In this document: positions 46,076-56,322 of the stretch, in pieces
How positions within the stretch are numbered: the stretch's first letter is position 1
Layout of the letters: every line of letters begins with the position of its first letter
Source of the DNA: Oligoflexia bacterium
GTDB taxonomy: Bacteria; Bdellovibrionota; UBA1018
Assembly: GCA_023701205.1 (NCBI GenBank)
Contig: JAMPXJ010000010.1
Location: 58,129 to 122,128 of the forward strand
DNA length: 64,000 nucleotides
Reading direction: 5' to 3'
Made by a program: the position numbers and the translations under genes
Notes under the pieces: model-generated
The model's database searches: none
The model's input: only the letters and a program-made list of their open reading frames with translations
What the model was told of the DNA's origin: nothing

Positions 46076-49000
46076 ATCTCGCAGGACTCTCCATCAAGCG
46101 CCCGATCTTCATTACCTGCGTAGTGACCCTGATCATCGCCGTGGGATTGCTCTCGATCCGGAAGCTCGCCGTCGACCTTTTCCCGAACATCACCTTCCCC
46201 TACGTCCGGGTGCTCACCGCCTATCCGGGGGCGGGTCCCAAGGAAGTCGAAACCCTGGTATCGAAGGTTCTCGAAGACGAGATGAGCACCATCCCCGGCA
46301 TGAAATCGCTCAGCTCCATCAATCGCGAGGGCATGAGCATCGTCTTCGCGGAGTTCGCGCTCGAGACTGACGTGAAGTACGCCGAGCAGCAGATCCGTGA
46401 TCGCGCATCATCGGCGCGGATCAAGCTGCCCAAGGACATCAAGGAGCCTCAGATCCGGCGGATGGATCCGGCGGATCAGCCGATCCTGATCGTGTCGGTC
46501 ACGGGCGAGCTCCCCCCCGCGAAGCTTTTCGATCTCGCGGATCAGAACGTGAGGACCAAGATCGAGCAGGTCAGCCAGGTCGGGCTGGTCGAGATCACCG
46601 GCGGCCGCAAGCGCGAGATCCACGTGAACCTCGACCGCACGAAACTCAAGCGGCACGAGCTTTCGGCGACCCTGGTGGCAGGCCGCCTGGGTGCTACGGG
46701 CCAGAACATCCCCGCCGGCAAGATCGATGAGGGCGAGAAGGAGACCTCCTTCAGGACGCTCGGAGAGTTCAAGTCGCTCAAAGAGATCGGCTCGACGATC
46801 GTGAGCTTCCTCGGAAGTGACGTGCCCGTGACCATCGACAATGTCGGCGTGGTCGAGGATTCGCTGCAGGACGAGGTTACCCGGAGCTTTCTGAACGGCA
46901 AGCCGTCGCTTTTCCTGAACGTGTACCGGCAGTCGGGTTCGAACACGGTCGCCGTGGCGAATGCGGTCAAGGCCAAGATCGCCAAGCTCAACGAGGAGCT
47001 GGGGACGGGCGAAGGCAAGCCCCGGCTCGAGGTCGTGCGCGACGGCTCCAAGCCGATCCGCGCCAACCTCGACGACGTCGAGGAGTCCATCATGATCGGC
47101 ATCGTTCTCACGGTGCTGGTCGTTTTCTTCTTCCTCGGAAACGTGCGTTCCACGCTCATCACGGGCCTGGCGCTTCCGAACTCCCTGCTTGGCGCTTTCA
47201 TTCTGATGTCCATCGCGGGTTTCTCGATCAACGTGATGACGCTCCTGGCGTTGAGCCTGGCCGTCGGCCTTCTCATCGACGACGCGATCGTCGTGCGCGA
47301 GAACATCTTCCGCCACGTGGAGATGGGCAAGCCGCCGCACAGGGCGGCGCTCGAAGGAACGACCGAGGTCACCCTCGCGGTCGTCGCCACGACGATGACT
47401 GTGATCGCGGTATTCGGCCCGATCGGCTTCCTGCAGGGCGTGGTGGGTCAGTTCTTCAAGGAGTTCGGGCTCACGATCTGCTTCGCAATGGCGATCAGCC
47501 TTTTTGACGCGCTCACCGTGGCGCCGATGCTCTCGGCCTATTTCGCCGCGAGCTCCCATCTGCCTTCGCGCGATTCGCTCTGGGGCAAGACCGGGGGTCG
47601 CGTGCTGCGGGCCTTCGATGCCGGACAGACCTGGCTCGAGAACAAATACGGGAGGACGCTGGAATTCACGCTTCGTCACCCGCTCCTGGTGATTTTCGGA
47701 GCGATCGGGATCTTCGTGCTGAGCCTGGTCTCGGCGGCTGCGGTCCCGAAAACCTTCATGTCCGCGCAGGACATCGGTGAATTCCAGGTGGTGCTCGACA
47801 TGCCGCCCGGGACGAGCCTCGATGCCATGCATAAGGTCGCCGGAGAGGTGGACCAGGTGCTTCGCTCGAATGCCGAGGTGGAAACCGCGGTGATGTTCGT
47901 GGGCAGCGCCACGAACGGGCCGAATTACGCCACGTTCTTCGTTAACATGATTCCCAGCAAGCAGCGCAAGATCAATACCACGGACTTCAAGGCGCGCGTG
48001 CGCGAGCAGCTCGGGAGGTTCGCCTTCGCCAAACCCAAGGTCCAGGACATCGACATGGTGGGCGGCGGCATGCGGCCCTTCTCGCTGAACATTTCGGGCA
48101 ACGACCTGGCGGAGCTCGAAAAGATCGCCAACGCCGCTTATGCGAAGCTCAAGAACCATCCGGGCCTGCTGGATGTGGACATCAACTTCCAGCCGGGCAA
48201 GCCCGAGCTTCAGGTGGCGCTGGACAATCGGCGCGCCGAGGAGCTTGGCGTTTCGAGCACTACGGTGGGCTCGGAGCTGCGCGCGCTGGTCGAGGGCGTC
48301 ACGCCCGCGGTCTATCGCGATGCCGGCAAAGAGTACGATATCCGCGTGCGGCTGAAGCCGGAGCAGCGCAATCTTCGCGAAAGCTATCAGGACACATTCG
48401 TGCCCAATATCAATCAGAACCTCGTGCGCCTGGCCCACATCGCCAAGCCCGTGGATGCCACGGGGCCGGCCGAGATCAGCCGGCAGGATCGCGCGCGCTA
48501 CATCCGGATCTCGGCGGATATCGCGAGCAAAGGACCGGGATTGGCGGCCGTGGTCGAGGATGTGCACAAGCTCTTCCGGGAGGAGATCAAGCTTCCCAAC
48601 GACGTGCGCTACCGTTTCGTCGGACAAGCCGAGAGCTTCGTCGAGCTGATGCAGAACATGGTGATCGCCATGGGACTCGGCATTCTTTTCATCTATCTCG
48701 TGCTGGCGAGCCTCTATGAGTCCTTCGTCACCCCGTTCACGATCATGCTGGTGCTGCCGCTTGCGGCCTGCGGGGCGTTTTTCGCGCTCTTCATCACCCG
48801 CACTTCGCTCGATTTGTTCTCGATGATCGGTTGCGTGATGCTGCTCGGGATCGCCACGAAGAACTCGATCCTGCTCGTGGATTACACCAACCAGCTCATC
48901 GAGCGCGGCATGGATCGCTCCAAGGCGCTGGTCGAAGCGGGCAAGGCGCGCCTGCGTCCCATCCTCATGACCACTGTCGCGTTGATCGCGGGCATGGCTC

Positions 49001-49260
49001 CGGTGGCCATCGGCCTGAACGAAGCTTCCCGTCAGCGCACGAGCATGGGTATCGCGATCATCGGCGGCTTGATCAGCTCGACTCTCTTGACCCTCGTGGT
49101 GGTACCCGCGGCCTTCAGCTACATCGATCGCTTCCGACTCTGGAGCGGGGCGCTCGTGAAGCGCGCCTTCGCCCCGGAGTCGAGTGCGCCGCAGGCGTCC
49201 GCACGCGCACCTGCGGCCAAGCCCCAGTCCGAGGTCGTCGAAGCCGAAACCACCGTGTGA
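46072..49260 (+). CDS. RND-family efflux transporter (AcrB/HAE-1 type)
   Basis: A 1062-residue inner-membrane proton-driven exporter. The first helix follows LSIKRPIF. Helix 4 has the adjacent aspartates in AVGLLIDDAIVVRENI, and helix 10 has the conserved Lys in LLGIATKNSILLVDY. Two large periplasmic loops lie between helices 1-2 and 7-8. The hydrophobic helix-1 to loop junction VDLFPNITFPYV is standard. An RND pump usually needs a periplasmic adaptor (MFP), but none lies in this operon or the flanks. The next gene is on the other strand. Confidence 0.94.
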   Translation: MNLAGLSIKRPIFITCVVTLIIAVGLLSIRKLAVDLFPNITFPYVRVLTAYPGAGPKEVETLVSKVLEDEMSTIPGMKSLSSINREGMSIVFAEFALETDVKYAEQQIRDRASSARIKLPKDIKEPQIRRMDPADQPILIVSVTGELPPAKLFDLADQNVRTKIEQVSQVGLVEITGGRKREIHVNLDRTKLKRHELSATLVAGRLGATGQNIPAGKIDEGEKETSFRTLGEFKSLKEIGSTIVSFLGSDVPVTIDNVGVVEDSLQDEVTRSFLNGKPSLFLNVYRQSGSNTVAVANAVKAKIAKLNEELGTGEGKPRLEVVRDGSKPIRANLDDVEESIMIGIVLTVLVVFFFLGNVRSTLITGLALPNSLLGAFILMSIAGFSINVMTLLALSLAVGLLIDDAIVVRENIFRHVEMGKPPHRAALEGTTEVTLAVVATTMTVIAVFGPIGFLQGVVGQFFKEFGLTICFAMAISLFDALTVAPMLSAYFAASSHLPSRDSLWGKTGGRVLRAFDAGQTWLENKYGRTLEFTLRHPLLVIFGAIGIFVLSLVSAAAVPKTFMSAQDIGEFQVVLDMPPGTSLDAMHKVAGEVDQVLRSNAEVETAVMFVGSATNGPNYATFFVNMIPSKQRKINTTDFKARVREQLGRFAFAKPKVQDIDMVGGGMRPFSLNISGNDLAELEKIANAAYAKLKNHPGLLDVDINFQPGKPELQVALDNRRAEELGVSSTTVGSELRALVEGVTPAVYRDAGKEYDIRVRLKPEQRNLRESYQDTFVPNINQNLVRLAHIAKPVDATGPAEISRQDRARYIRISADIASKGPGLAAVVEDVHKLFREEIKLPNDVRYRFVGQAESFVELMQNMVIAMGLGILFIYLVLASLYESFVTPFTIMLVLPLAACGAFFALFITRTSLDLFSMIGCVMLLGIATKNSILLVDYTNQLIERGMDRSKALVEAGKARLRPILMTTVALIAGMAPVAIGLNEASRQRTSMGIAIIGGLISSTLLTLVVVPAAFSYIDRFRLWSGALVKRAFAPESSAPQASARAPAAKPQSEVVEAETTV

Positions 49261-49266
49261 TCCCGG

Positions 49267-50100
49267 TCAGCGCTTGAAACGGGCGAACTGAGGATGGGTG
49301 AGCAGCCGATCGCGCGGGAAGCCCTTCGTGGAACGCTCCAGCTTGACCAGCCACTCCTCGCCCAGCGGATCGGCAAGATCCTCGAGCCGGAGCGCTGCCA
49401 CCGTGGTTTCCTTTTTTGCAGGCGTGGGGACCCCGCGGCCCACGAAAAATCCGGCGAAAAGCAAGGCGGCGCGCACGGGAGTCCCCGCGCTATAGGTCAG
49501 GAGCACGGGCCCCAGGTCTCCGACGGGACGGGCACACGAGCGAAAGAGCCGTTCGAAATTGGCCTGGGTCCAAAGCTCCGGGCAGGTACGGGGCGAATAG
49601 AAATCAAAGTAGATCAGTTCGGCTGCAGGCTCCCCGAGGCGGGTTTCCGTCAGGAAATCGCCGGGGCGCAGCTCCCAGGCAATATCGCGTGTCGCGCTGT
49701 CCCATTTTTCGGTTTCCAACAAGGTGCGAAGCACAAGCTCGTTGCCGGCCAGGAAAGGAAGCCTTTCCGGATGCTCGAGCGCAAGCTCGATCCCTGAGAG
49801 ATCGCTTTCGAAGCTCACGATCCGAAGCGGGCGCTTGGGTCCGGGCTGCCGTTGAAACTCCGCGATCGCGGCAAGCACGTTGGTCGCCAGGCCCATTCCG
49901 ACATCGTAGAGGACCAGGGGCGCGGCACTCGGAGTCCCCAGGCGTTCGGAGAGCCGGGACTGCCCGATATAGATGCGGTTGGCCTCTTCCCAGGGGCCGA
50001 TCAGAGAGTGCATGGCCTCGCCGGATTCGAGGTTTCTCAGGGAAAAGGTCTCATTTTCGAAGCTCACCCATTCGTGGGTGGGCTGGGTGGGTTGTTTCAT
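49267..50100 (-). CDS. MnmC-like tRNA-modifying SAM methyltransferase
   Basis: A 277-residue protein of the DUF752/MnmC methyltransferase type. A SAM site (LYDVGMGLATNVL) lies at about residue 64, FESDLSGIELAL follows, and the signature block IYFDFYSPRTCPELW and LTYSAGTPVRAALLFAGFFV matches the MnmC methyltransferase domain. There is no FAD-dependent oxidase domain, so it is the stand-alone form. The expected substrate is 5-aminomethyl-2-thiouridine at the wobble position of tRNA. It is transcribed divergently from leuS, 44 bases away. Confidence 0.72.
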   Translation of the reverse strand: MKQPTQPTHEWVSFENETFSLRNLESGEAMHSLIGPWEEANRIYIGQSRLSERLGTPSAAPLVLYDVGMGLATNVLAAIAEFQRQPGPKRPLRIVSFESDLSGIELALEHPERLPFLAGNELVLRTLLETEKWDSATRDIAWELRPGDFLTETRLGEPAAELIYFDFYSPRTCPELWTQANFERLFRSCARPVGDLGPVLLTYSAGTPVRAALLFAGFFVGRGVPTPAKKETTVAALRLEDLADPLGEEWLVKLERSTKGFPRDRLLTHPQFARFKR

Positions 50101-50144
50101 GGCTTTCCTGTTTCTACGTCAGCGAGTATACTGCGGCAATCCTT

Positions 50145-52541
50145 ATGGCGTACAATCCGAAGCTGATCGAAGCGAAGTGGCAGCAGGTCTGGGAACAGAA
50201 AAAGGTTTTCGAGGCCAAAACGGGCGACAAAAAGCCCAAGTACTACGTTCTGGACATGTTCCCCTACCCGAGCAGCTCCGGCCTGCACGTCGGACATCCC
50301 GAAGGTTATACTGCGACCGACATCATCTCGCGCTACAAGCGCGCGCGGGGTTTCAACGTCCTTCACCCGATGGGCTGGGACGCGTTCGGCCTTCCCGCCG
50401 AGCAGTACGCGCTTCAAACCGGCGTCCATCCGGCCACGACCACCTACAATGCGATCGACAACTTTCGGCGGCAGCTCAAGTCGCTGGGCTTCAGCTACGA
50501 TTGGTCGCGCGAGCTGGCCACGTGCGATCCGAAATATTATAAATGGACCCAGTATATCTTCCTGAAGCTCCATGAGCGCGGCCTGGCCTATCGCAAGGAA
50601 GTCCCGGTCAACTGGTGCCCGGCGCTCAAGACCGTCCTGGCCAACGAGGAGGTCGTCGACGGCAAGTCCGAGCGTGGCGGCCACCCGGTGTATCGCGTCC
50701 CGATGAAGCAGTGGATGCTCAAGATCACGTCTTACGCCGAGCGGCTCCTCAAGGACCTCGACAAGGTCGACTGGCCCGAGGGCACCAAGGAGCTTCAGCG
50801 CAACTGGATCGGCAAGAGCGAGGGCCTGCAGATCCGTTTCGGCGAAGTGGAGATCTTCACCACGCGGCCGGACACGATTTTCGGCGCCACTTTCCTGGTG
50901 CTGGCCCCCGAGCATCCGCTGGTGGCGAAGCTCACGACGCCCGATCGCCTCGAGGCGGTGCAGGAGTATCAGCAAAAAGCCTCGCAAAAATCCGAGATCG
51001 CGCGCCAGGACGAGGCCAAGGAAAAAACGGGCGTGTTTACCGGCGGAACGGTGGAAAACCCGCTCACCGGCGAGCGCGTCCCGGTCTGGATCGCCGATTA
51101 CGTCATGATGGGCTATGGCACGGGCGCGATCATGGCGGTTCCCGCGCATGACGAGCGGGATCACGAGTTCGCGGTGAAATTCGGCCTGCCGATCAAGAAG
51201 GTGGTCGAGGGCTCCGCCGAAGACGGCAAGGCCTTCACCGGCGAGGGAATTTCGGTCAACTCGGGCTTCATCACCGGGCTTCCCACCCGCGAGGCGATCA
51301 GGAAGGTCATCGCCTGGGCCGAGGAAAAAGGCCTGGGTAAAGGCACCGTGCAGTACAAGCTGCGTGACTGGCTCTTTTCGCGCCAGCGTTACTGGGGCGA
51401 ACCCTTCCCGATCATCCATCTCGAGGAAGGCGGCAGCCGCGCGCTCGAGCTGAACGACCTGCCGGTGACTCTGCCCGAGGTCCAGAGCTATGAGCCTTCG
51501 GGCACGGGAGAGAGCCCGCTCGCGGCGATCACGAGCTGGGTGGTGATCAAGGATCCGCGCACGGGAGAGCCCGCCTTGCGCGAGACGGACACGATGCCCG
51601 GAAGCGCGGGTTCCTCGTGGTACTTCCTGCGCTACTGCGATCCGCACAACGAGCGGGAACCCTTCAGCAAGGAAGCCGAGAAATACTGGATGCCCGTCGA
51701 TCTCTACCTCGGCGGGCCCGAGCACGCGGTCGGGCACCTCCTTTATGCGCGCTTCTGGATGAAGGTGCTCTTTGACGCGGGCCTGGTCTCGCACGACGAG
51801 CCGTTCAAGAAGCTGGTCCACCAGGGCATGATCCTGGGCGAGGACGGCGAGAAGATGTCGAAGTCCCGCGGCAACGTGATCAATCCCGACACCGTCGTGG
51901 AAAGATACGGGGCGGACACGCTTCGGATGTACGAGATGTTCATGGGCCCGCTCGAGCGTGACAAGCCCTGGTCAACTTCGGCGATCGAGGGGGTTTATCG
52001 CTTCCTGCAGCGCGCCTGGCGCGTCTTCGTCAACGACGATACCAGCCTGCCCGTCGTGCTCGACGTCGAGCCCACGCAGGAGGACCTCAAGATCCTGCAC
52101 AAGACGGTCAAGAAGGTCACCGAAGACATCGAGAATCTGCGGTTCAACACAGCGATCAGCCAGATGATGGTCTTCATCAATCACTTCACGAAAATCCAGC
52201 AGGCTCCGCGAAAGTGCATGCGCCCGTTCGTGCAGCTGTTGAATCCTTTCGCTCCGCACGTTGCCGAGGAACTCTGGTCCCTTCTGGGGGAGAAATCCGA
52301 GCTCACTTTCGAGCCGTGGCCCGCGTTCGACCCCGAGCTGGCCAAGGACGATCTCATCACGATGGCGGTGCAGGTCCTGGGCAAGACGCGCGGAACCGTC
52401 CAGGTGGAGCCGGGTTCCGATCAGGCGACCGTCGAAGCGGCGGCCCGGGAGCTTGCCACGGTGGCCTCGCAGCTCGAAGGCAAGCAGATCCGCAAGGTGA
52501 TCTTCGTCAAAGACAAGATCCTGAATTTCGTCGTGGGCTGA
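50145..52541 (+). CDS. leuS: Leucyl-tRNA synthetase
   Basis: A 798-residue class I synthetase. HVGH at residues 48-51 is the HIGH motif; KMSKS lies near residue 570 (DGEKMSKSRGN). The CP1 editing domain is present (TTRPDTIFGATFLV, VPAHDERDHEF). The zinc-like insertion region has the CPALKTVLANEEV segment. Length is like Bacillus-type LeuRS (about 805), shorter than E. coli (860). The ATG at 50145 is chosen because the protein begins with the family's AYNPKLIEAKWQ; the frame is open further upstream but is a shadow there. Confidence 0.97.
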   Translation: MAYNPKLIEAKWQQVWEQKKVFEAKTGDKKPKYYVLDMFPYPSSSGLHVGHPEGYTATDIISRYKRARGFNVLHPMGWDAFGLPAEQYALQTGVHPATTTYNAIDNFRRQLKSLGFSYDWSRELATCDPKYYKWTQYIFLKLHERGLAYRKEVPVNWCPALKTVLANEEVVDGKSERGGHPVYRVPMKQWMLKITSYAERLLKDLDKVDWPEGTKELQRNWIGKSEGLQIRFGEVEIFTTRPDTIFGATFLVLAPEHPLVAKLTTPDRLEAVQEYQQKASQKSEIARQDEAKEKTGVFTGGTVENPLTGERVPVWIADYVMMGYGTGAIMAVPAHDERDHEFAVKFGLPIKKVVEGSAEDGKAFTGEGISVNSGFITGLPTREAIRKVIAWAEEKGLGKGTVQYKLRDWLFSRQRYWGEPFPIIHLEEGGSRALELNDLPVTLPEVQSYEPSGTGESPLAAITSWVVIKDPRTGEPALRETDTMPGSAGSSWYFLRYCDPHNEREPFSKEAEKYWMPVDLYLGGPEHAVGHLLYARFWMKVLFDAGLVSHDEPFKKLVHQGMILGEDGEKMSKSRGNVINPDTVVERYGADTLRMYEMFMGPLERDKPWSTSAIEGVYRFLQRAWRVFVNDDTSLPVVLDVEPTQEDLKILHKTVKKVTEDIENLRFNTAISQMMVFINHFTKIQQAPRKCMRPFVQLLNPFAPHVAEELWSLLGEKSELTFEPWPAFDPELAKDDLITMAVQVLGKTRGTVQVEPGSDQATVEAAARELATVASQLEGKQIRKVIFVKDKILNFVVG

Positions 52542-52547
52542 GCCGGC

Positions 52548-53027
52548 TCAGTTGGAGATCTGGGCGATTTTGAGCCACTTGAAGGCCAGCTCGTCGCAGT
52601 AATTCTTCACCGAAAGCCGCTCGTCGATGGACCGGAATTCGAAGAGGATGCCCGCCCGGAACGGGAAGGTGTTCCCGGTGGAAACGACGTTCTCGCGCAG
52701 GCTCAGCCGCTTGCAAAGAACGACCTTCCCGTGGGCATAGAAAGTCCGCGGGTGGTGGATCACCAGGGTGACCCGCTCACCCAGACGCAGGTTGCGGCTG
52801 CTGAAGAGAAAAAGGCCGCGCGGGGAGATGTCGTTCAGGATCACCGAGCCGTGGATGAGCTCGCGATTGGCCCCCATCCGCTCCGGGATGAGGATTTGCG
52901 CTGCGGAACGCTTGAGATGCAAGATAGGCGGGCGACTTGAGCTTGGGTTGACCAGGCCGCTTTCCTGTCGGCTCTTCTTGAGATTCCGTACATACGCTCG
53001 GATCCGGTAAATCGGGACATCCCACAT
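52548..53027 (-). CDS. PilZ-domain protein
   Basis: A 159-residue protein with a single PilZ-like domain (about 35-145): LNDISPRGLFLFSSRNLRLG, then VTLVIHHP and HGKVVLCKRL. The classical c-di-GMP-binding RxxxR before the domain is not clear (HLKRSAAQIL), so ligand binding is uncertain. It is convergent with leuS (6 bases) and divergent from the MFS gene, with about 110 bases between. It was probably acquired as a single regulatory gene; the target is unknown. Confidence 0.68.
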   Translation of the reverse strand: MWDVPIYRIRAYVRNLKKSRQESGLVNPSSSRPPILHLKRSAAQILIPERMGANRELIHGSVILNDISPRGLFLFSSRNLRLGERVTLVIHHPRTFYAHGKVVLCKRLSLRENVVSTGNTFPFRAGILFEFRSIDERLSVKNYCDELAFKWLKIAQISN

Positions 53028-53138
53028 GAATGGAGCTCTCCTGATACTCGTATCGGCGGGTTGAGAGAAACCCTTGAGCGGGAATAGGTGGAATTACATC
53101 GTATTCCGGGATAAGGCTTGGCCTCCCAAGGAGTTTTT

Positions 53139-54611
53139 ATGACCCAAATCGCGGCATTCGTTTCGAAATTCACGGTTTTGCGCGGCGCGACCCGCGAACT
53201 TTGGATCATCTATCTCACGAAGGTACTGGAGATCCTGGCCTATGGGATGATGTCCTCGACGGTCATCCTGTGGCTCTCCTCGGATCTTGGCTACAGCGAT
53301 ACCCAGGCAGGTTACATGATCGCCGTCTGGTCGACGATTCTTTCGCTCGTCACGATGATGGTGGGCTCGCTGACGGACGCGGTCGGAATCCGCAAGGCGT
53401 TCCTGCTGGGCTTTGGCGTCTGCATCGCTTCACGCGCGGTGATGGCCTTCACGACCGCCAAGTGGATCGTGCTTCCGCTGGGGCTTCTCCTGCTTGCCGT
53501 GGGCCTGGCGCTCATGGTTCCGGTCATGACCGCCGCGCTCAAGCGTTACTCGACTACCGCGCAGCGCTCGATGGCATTTTCGATGTTCTACGTTCTCATG
53601 AACGTGGGCTTCGCCATCGCCGGCTGGGCATTCGACTTCGTCCGCAATACCATGGGCGAGTACGGTACCTACACTCTTCCCGTGATCGGCACGCAGCTGA
53701 GCACTTACCGGGTGCTGTTTTTCCTGAGCTTTTTATTCACGATCCCCGGCTTCCTGATCACCTACTTCAGCCTGCGCGAAGGCGTCGAGGCCACTGACGA
53801 GGGCGTGAAGATCTCGAAGGTCGAGTCCAAGTACGCCGGGGAGCCCACCATGAAGGCGCTCTCGCTGATGGTAAGCGATACCCTGCGCGAGACCACGCGC
53901 ATCTTCATGCATGTCTGGAGACAGCCGGCGTTTCACCGCTTCCTGATCTTCCTTGCGCTCGTCGTGGGCGTGAAGCTCGTGTTCTATCACATGCACTACA
54001 CCTTCCCGAAATACGGTATCCGGGAGCTCGGCGAGGGGGCCCCGATCGGCCGGCTTTTCGGGATGCTCAATCCGGTGCTCATCGTGCTTCTGGTGCCATT
54101 CGTGGGCGCGCTCACGCAGAAGATCTCGGCCTATCGGATGATCACCGTGGGGACCCTGGTTTCCTCTCTCTCGGTTTTCATCATGGCCATGCCGCCGGAA
54201 TTCTTCGCGGGGCTGGCCAAAGGGCCTCTTGGGCATCTGATCACGAATACCTGGCTCGGGATGAATCTGATCGAGGTCAATCCGCTTTACGTTTCGATCA
54301 CGATCGCGGTGACCTTCTTCTCTATCGGCGAGGCGATCTGGTCGCCCCGGCTTTACGAATACACCGCGGCGATCGCGCCAAAAGGGCAGGAAGGCTCGTA
54401 TATGGCGCTTTCGACGCTTCCTTACTTCCTCGCCAAGTTCGTGGTGGGGATGCTTTCGGGCGCGCTCCTGCAGAAATACTGTCCGCCCACCGGCGAGCGG
54501 AACTCCGAGATGATGTGGTTCCTCATCGCACTCATGGCGGCGGTCAGTCCCGCCGGGCTTCTGATCTTCCGCAAATACCTGCAGGTAAAAGAAGAGGGCA
54601 GGCAGGAATAA
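53139..54611 (+). CDS. Major facilitator superfamily transporter
   Basis: A 490-residue protein with 12 or so membrane helices. The MFS signature loop after helix 2 is GSLTDAVGIRKAF. The overall pattern, including an extended periplasmic or cytoplasmic loop near 175-200 and the PNPVLI/VPFV region, resembles peptide (POT-like) or nucleoside-type MFS members; the substrate cannot be read from the sequence. AAGGAG lies 5 bases before the ATG at 53139. It is a single-gene unit. Confidence 0.8.
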   Translation: MTQIAAFVSKFTVLRGATRELWIIYLTKVLEILAYGMMSSTVILWLSSDLGYSDTQAGYMIAVWSTILSLVTMMVGSLTDAVGIRKAFLLGFGVCIASRAVMAFTTAKWIVLPLGLLLLAVGLALMVPVMTAALKRYSTTAQRSMAFSMFYVLMNVGFAIAGWAFDFVRNTMGEYGTYTLPVIGTQLSTYRVLFFLSFLFTIPGFLITYFSLREGVEATDEGVKISKVESKYAGEPTMKALSLMVSDTLRETTRIFMHVWRQPAFHRFLIFLALVVGVKLVFYHMHYTFPKYGIRELGEGAPIGRLFGMLNPVLIVLLVPFVGALTQKISAYRMITVGTLVSSLSVFIMAMPPEFFAGLAKGPLGHLITNTWLGMNLIEVNPLYVSITIAVTFFSIGEAIWSPRLYEYTAAIAPKGQEGSYMALSTLPYFLAKFVVGMLSGALLQKYCPPTGERNSEMMWFLIALMAAVSPAGLLIFRKYLQVKEEGRQE

Positions 54612-54688
54612 GTCCATAAAAACAGCTATTTACCTATTTGGATGACGCACCAGGTCAAGTTTGTTAAGCTTGTTATTCTGGGGGCGGA

Positions 54689-55102
54689 ATGGGGCAAAGT
54701 TATCCATCTTTGGAGTTGGATCTCAGCGAGTTTACCCGGAAGGTTCACGGCGTGCGCCGAACCCCAAGGGTGGTCAGGGCCGAGCCGCGGGTCGAAATCG
54801 TGCCAAGGCCCTGGATGGAGTCGGCCTCCAAGAAACGCGTTCCTCCACGGCCAACGGTGGCGAAAGCGCGCAAGCCCGAGCAGAAGGCGAGCCTCGCCTC
54901 GTTCTTCCTGGGTGTTCTGCTTTCGTCGATCGTCTGGATCGTGATGTCGGCCCAACCGCAACGGGAACTCGAAGATGCTTCCGGAAAGAAGAGCGTTCCG
55001 GCTGTCGCGGCCGCGGCCCCGGTCACGCCAGGGACGCTCAAGAAGACGAAAGTCGCGCCTGTGCGGAAGAAAGTCCTGGCCATCCGGAATCGCCATCGTT
55101 GA
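54689..55102 (+). CDS. Hypothetical single-pass membrane protein
   Basis: A 137-residue protein that I do not recognise. A basic, Pro-rich N-terminal region (about 65 residues) is followed by one membrane helix (about 69-87, ASFFLGVLLSSIVWIVMSA) and a basic Ala/Pro/Lys-rich tail. A GGGGGCGGA box precedes the ATG. It ends 10 bases before the glycosyltransferase gene and may be co-transcribed with it. The composition is like that of a small envelope-associated or cell-division-type anchor, but no function can be assigned. Confidence 0.55.
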   Translation: MGQSYPSLELDLSEFTRKVHGVRRTPRVVRAEPRVEIVPRPWMESASKKRVPPRPTVAKARKPEQKASLASFFLGVLLSSIVWIVMSAQPQRELEDASGKKSVPAVAAAAPVTPGTLKKTKVAPVRKKVLAIRNRHR

Positions 55103-55112
55103 TACTGGCGAC

Positions 55113-56258
55113 ATGTCCAGGCCGATTCGGATCGGTTTCAACGGAAGGACCTTTTCCGACGACCGCGTGCGAGGATTCACGCGGCACACGCTGGAGCTTC
55201 TGGGAGCGCTCGAAGCCTTGCCCGCGCGCAAGGAGCTCCATCTCTTCAGCGATCGGAGGATCGCGGCCGCTCACCTCTCCGCGCTTTCGCGCTTCAGGCA
55301 ACATCGCTCGCGGGTGAAGCCGCATCTGGCCTGGGAACAGGCTGCGCTTCCGGTAGAGCTGGCCATGAGCCGCATCGAGGTCTTCCATTCGACGACCAAT
55401 ATCGGCGTTCCCTATTTCCCGCTCAGCGCGGTCAAGCGCGTGGTGACGGTCCATGACCTGATCACGTTGAACGAGCTGAGCCGCGAGCTTCCCCGGGATC
55501 TGCGCGCGCTCAGGGCGCGTGCGAGCCATGAGCTTTCCTGGAAAGCCACGCTCTCCGCCGACGCCATCGTAACGGTAAGCCGCTACAGCGCCCGCCAGAT
55601 CGAGACGCGATTCCCCCGCATCCGCAAGAAGATCCACGTGATTCCGAACGGGGTCGATCCTCGTTTTTCGGCCGGGCCGGCGGAGCTGCCGGTGCTCGAC
55701 CGGTACGGACTGCGCGAGCAGGGACACCTGCTCTACGTGGGAGGCTTCGAGGAGCGCAAGAACGTGGCCTTACTGGTTCGCGCTTATCTGGAGGCGTTTG
55801 GAGGCAGGGCCGGGACGCCCGGGCTGGTTCTGGTCGGCGATTTCACCGAAGCTCCGCGGAAGCTGCTCCAGGCCGCCAAGGGCCCGGAAATCCGCTGGCT
55901 CGGGTACGTTCCCGACAGTGAGCTGATCAGCCTTTATCGCTCCGCCCGATGCGTGGTCGTTCCTTCGCGCGACGAGGGCTTCGGTTTCCAGCTGCTCGAG
56001 GCCATGGCCTGCGGCGCCCCGGTACTCTCTTCCAATGCCACCTCTTTGCCCGAGGTGGGCGGGGATGCGGTCGAATACTTCTACCCCAGTGACCTCGACG
56101 CGTTGAAATCGCTGTTGCTGCGCACGGAATCGGATGAGCCCTGGCTTCAGGCTCTTCGTAAGAAAGGTCTGGCGCGCGCCCAGGAGTTCAGTTGGAAAGA
56201 TGTTGCGCGGCGAACCTTCGAGCTGTACCAAGAGCTGCAACGCGAAGCGGCAAAATAA
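55113..56258 (+). CDS. Glycosyltransferase family 4 protein
   Basis: A 381-residue GT-B-fold enzyme. The N-terminal half has [13 protein letters not shown] and VTVHDLI; the C-terminal half has the donor-site pattern [14 protein letters not shown], then the EX7E motif EGFGFQLLE near residue 288 followed by [10 protein letters not shown]. It transfers a sugar from a nucleotide donor, probably onto a lipid-linked or surface polysaccharide. The start at 55113 fits the beginning of the domain ([12 protein letters not shown]). The acceptor is unknown. prs follows after 64 bases. Confidence 0.88.
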   Translation: MSRPIRIGFNGRTFSDDRVRGFTRHTLELLGALEALPARKELHLFSDRRIAAAHLSALSRFRQHRSRVKPHLAWEQAALPVELAMSRIEVFHSTTNIGVPYFPLSAVKRVVTVHDLITLNELSRELPRDLRALRARASHELSWKATLSADAIVTVSRYSARQIETRFPRIRKKIHVIPNGVDPRFSAGPAELPVLDRYGLREQGHLLYVGGFEERKNVALLVRAYLEAFGGRAGTPGLVLVGDFTEAPRKLLQAAKGPEIRWLGYVPDSELISLYRSARCVVVPSRDEGFGFQLLEAMACGAPVLSSNATSLPEVGGDAVEYFYPSDLDALKSLLLRTESDEPWLQALRKKGLARAQEFSWKDVARRTFELYQELQREAAK

Positions 56259-56322
56259 CGCGGCTCTTGAGTGTTCAGCAGCGGTAGGTTATCCCTTCGA
56301 AAGCCTAAGAGGAGCCTCGACC

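Noticed and set aside
49416..50144. N-terminal extension of LeuRS in the same open frame
   Set aside because: LeuRS family proteins begin at AYNPKLIEAKWQ, and the extension lies over the divergent methyltransferase gene.
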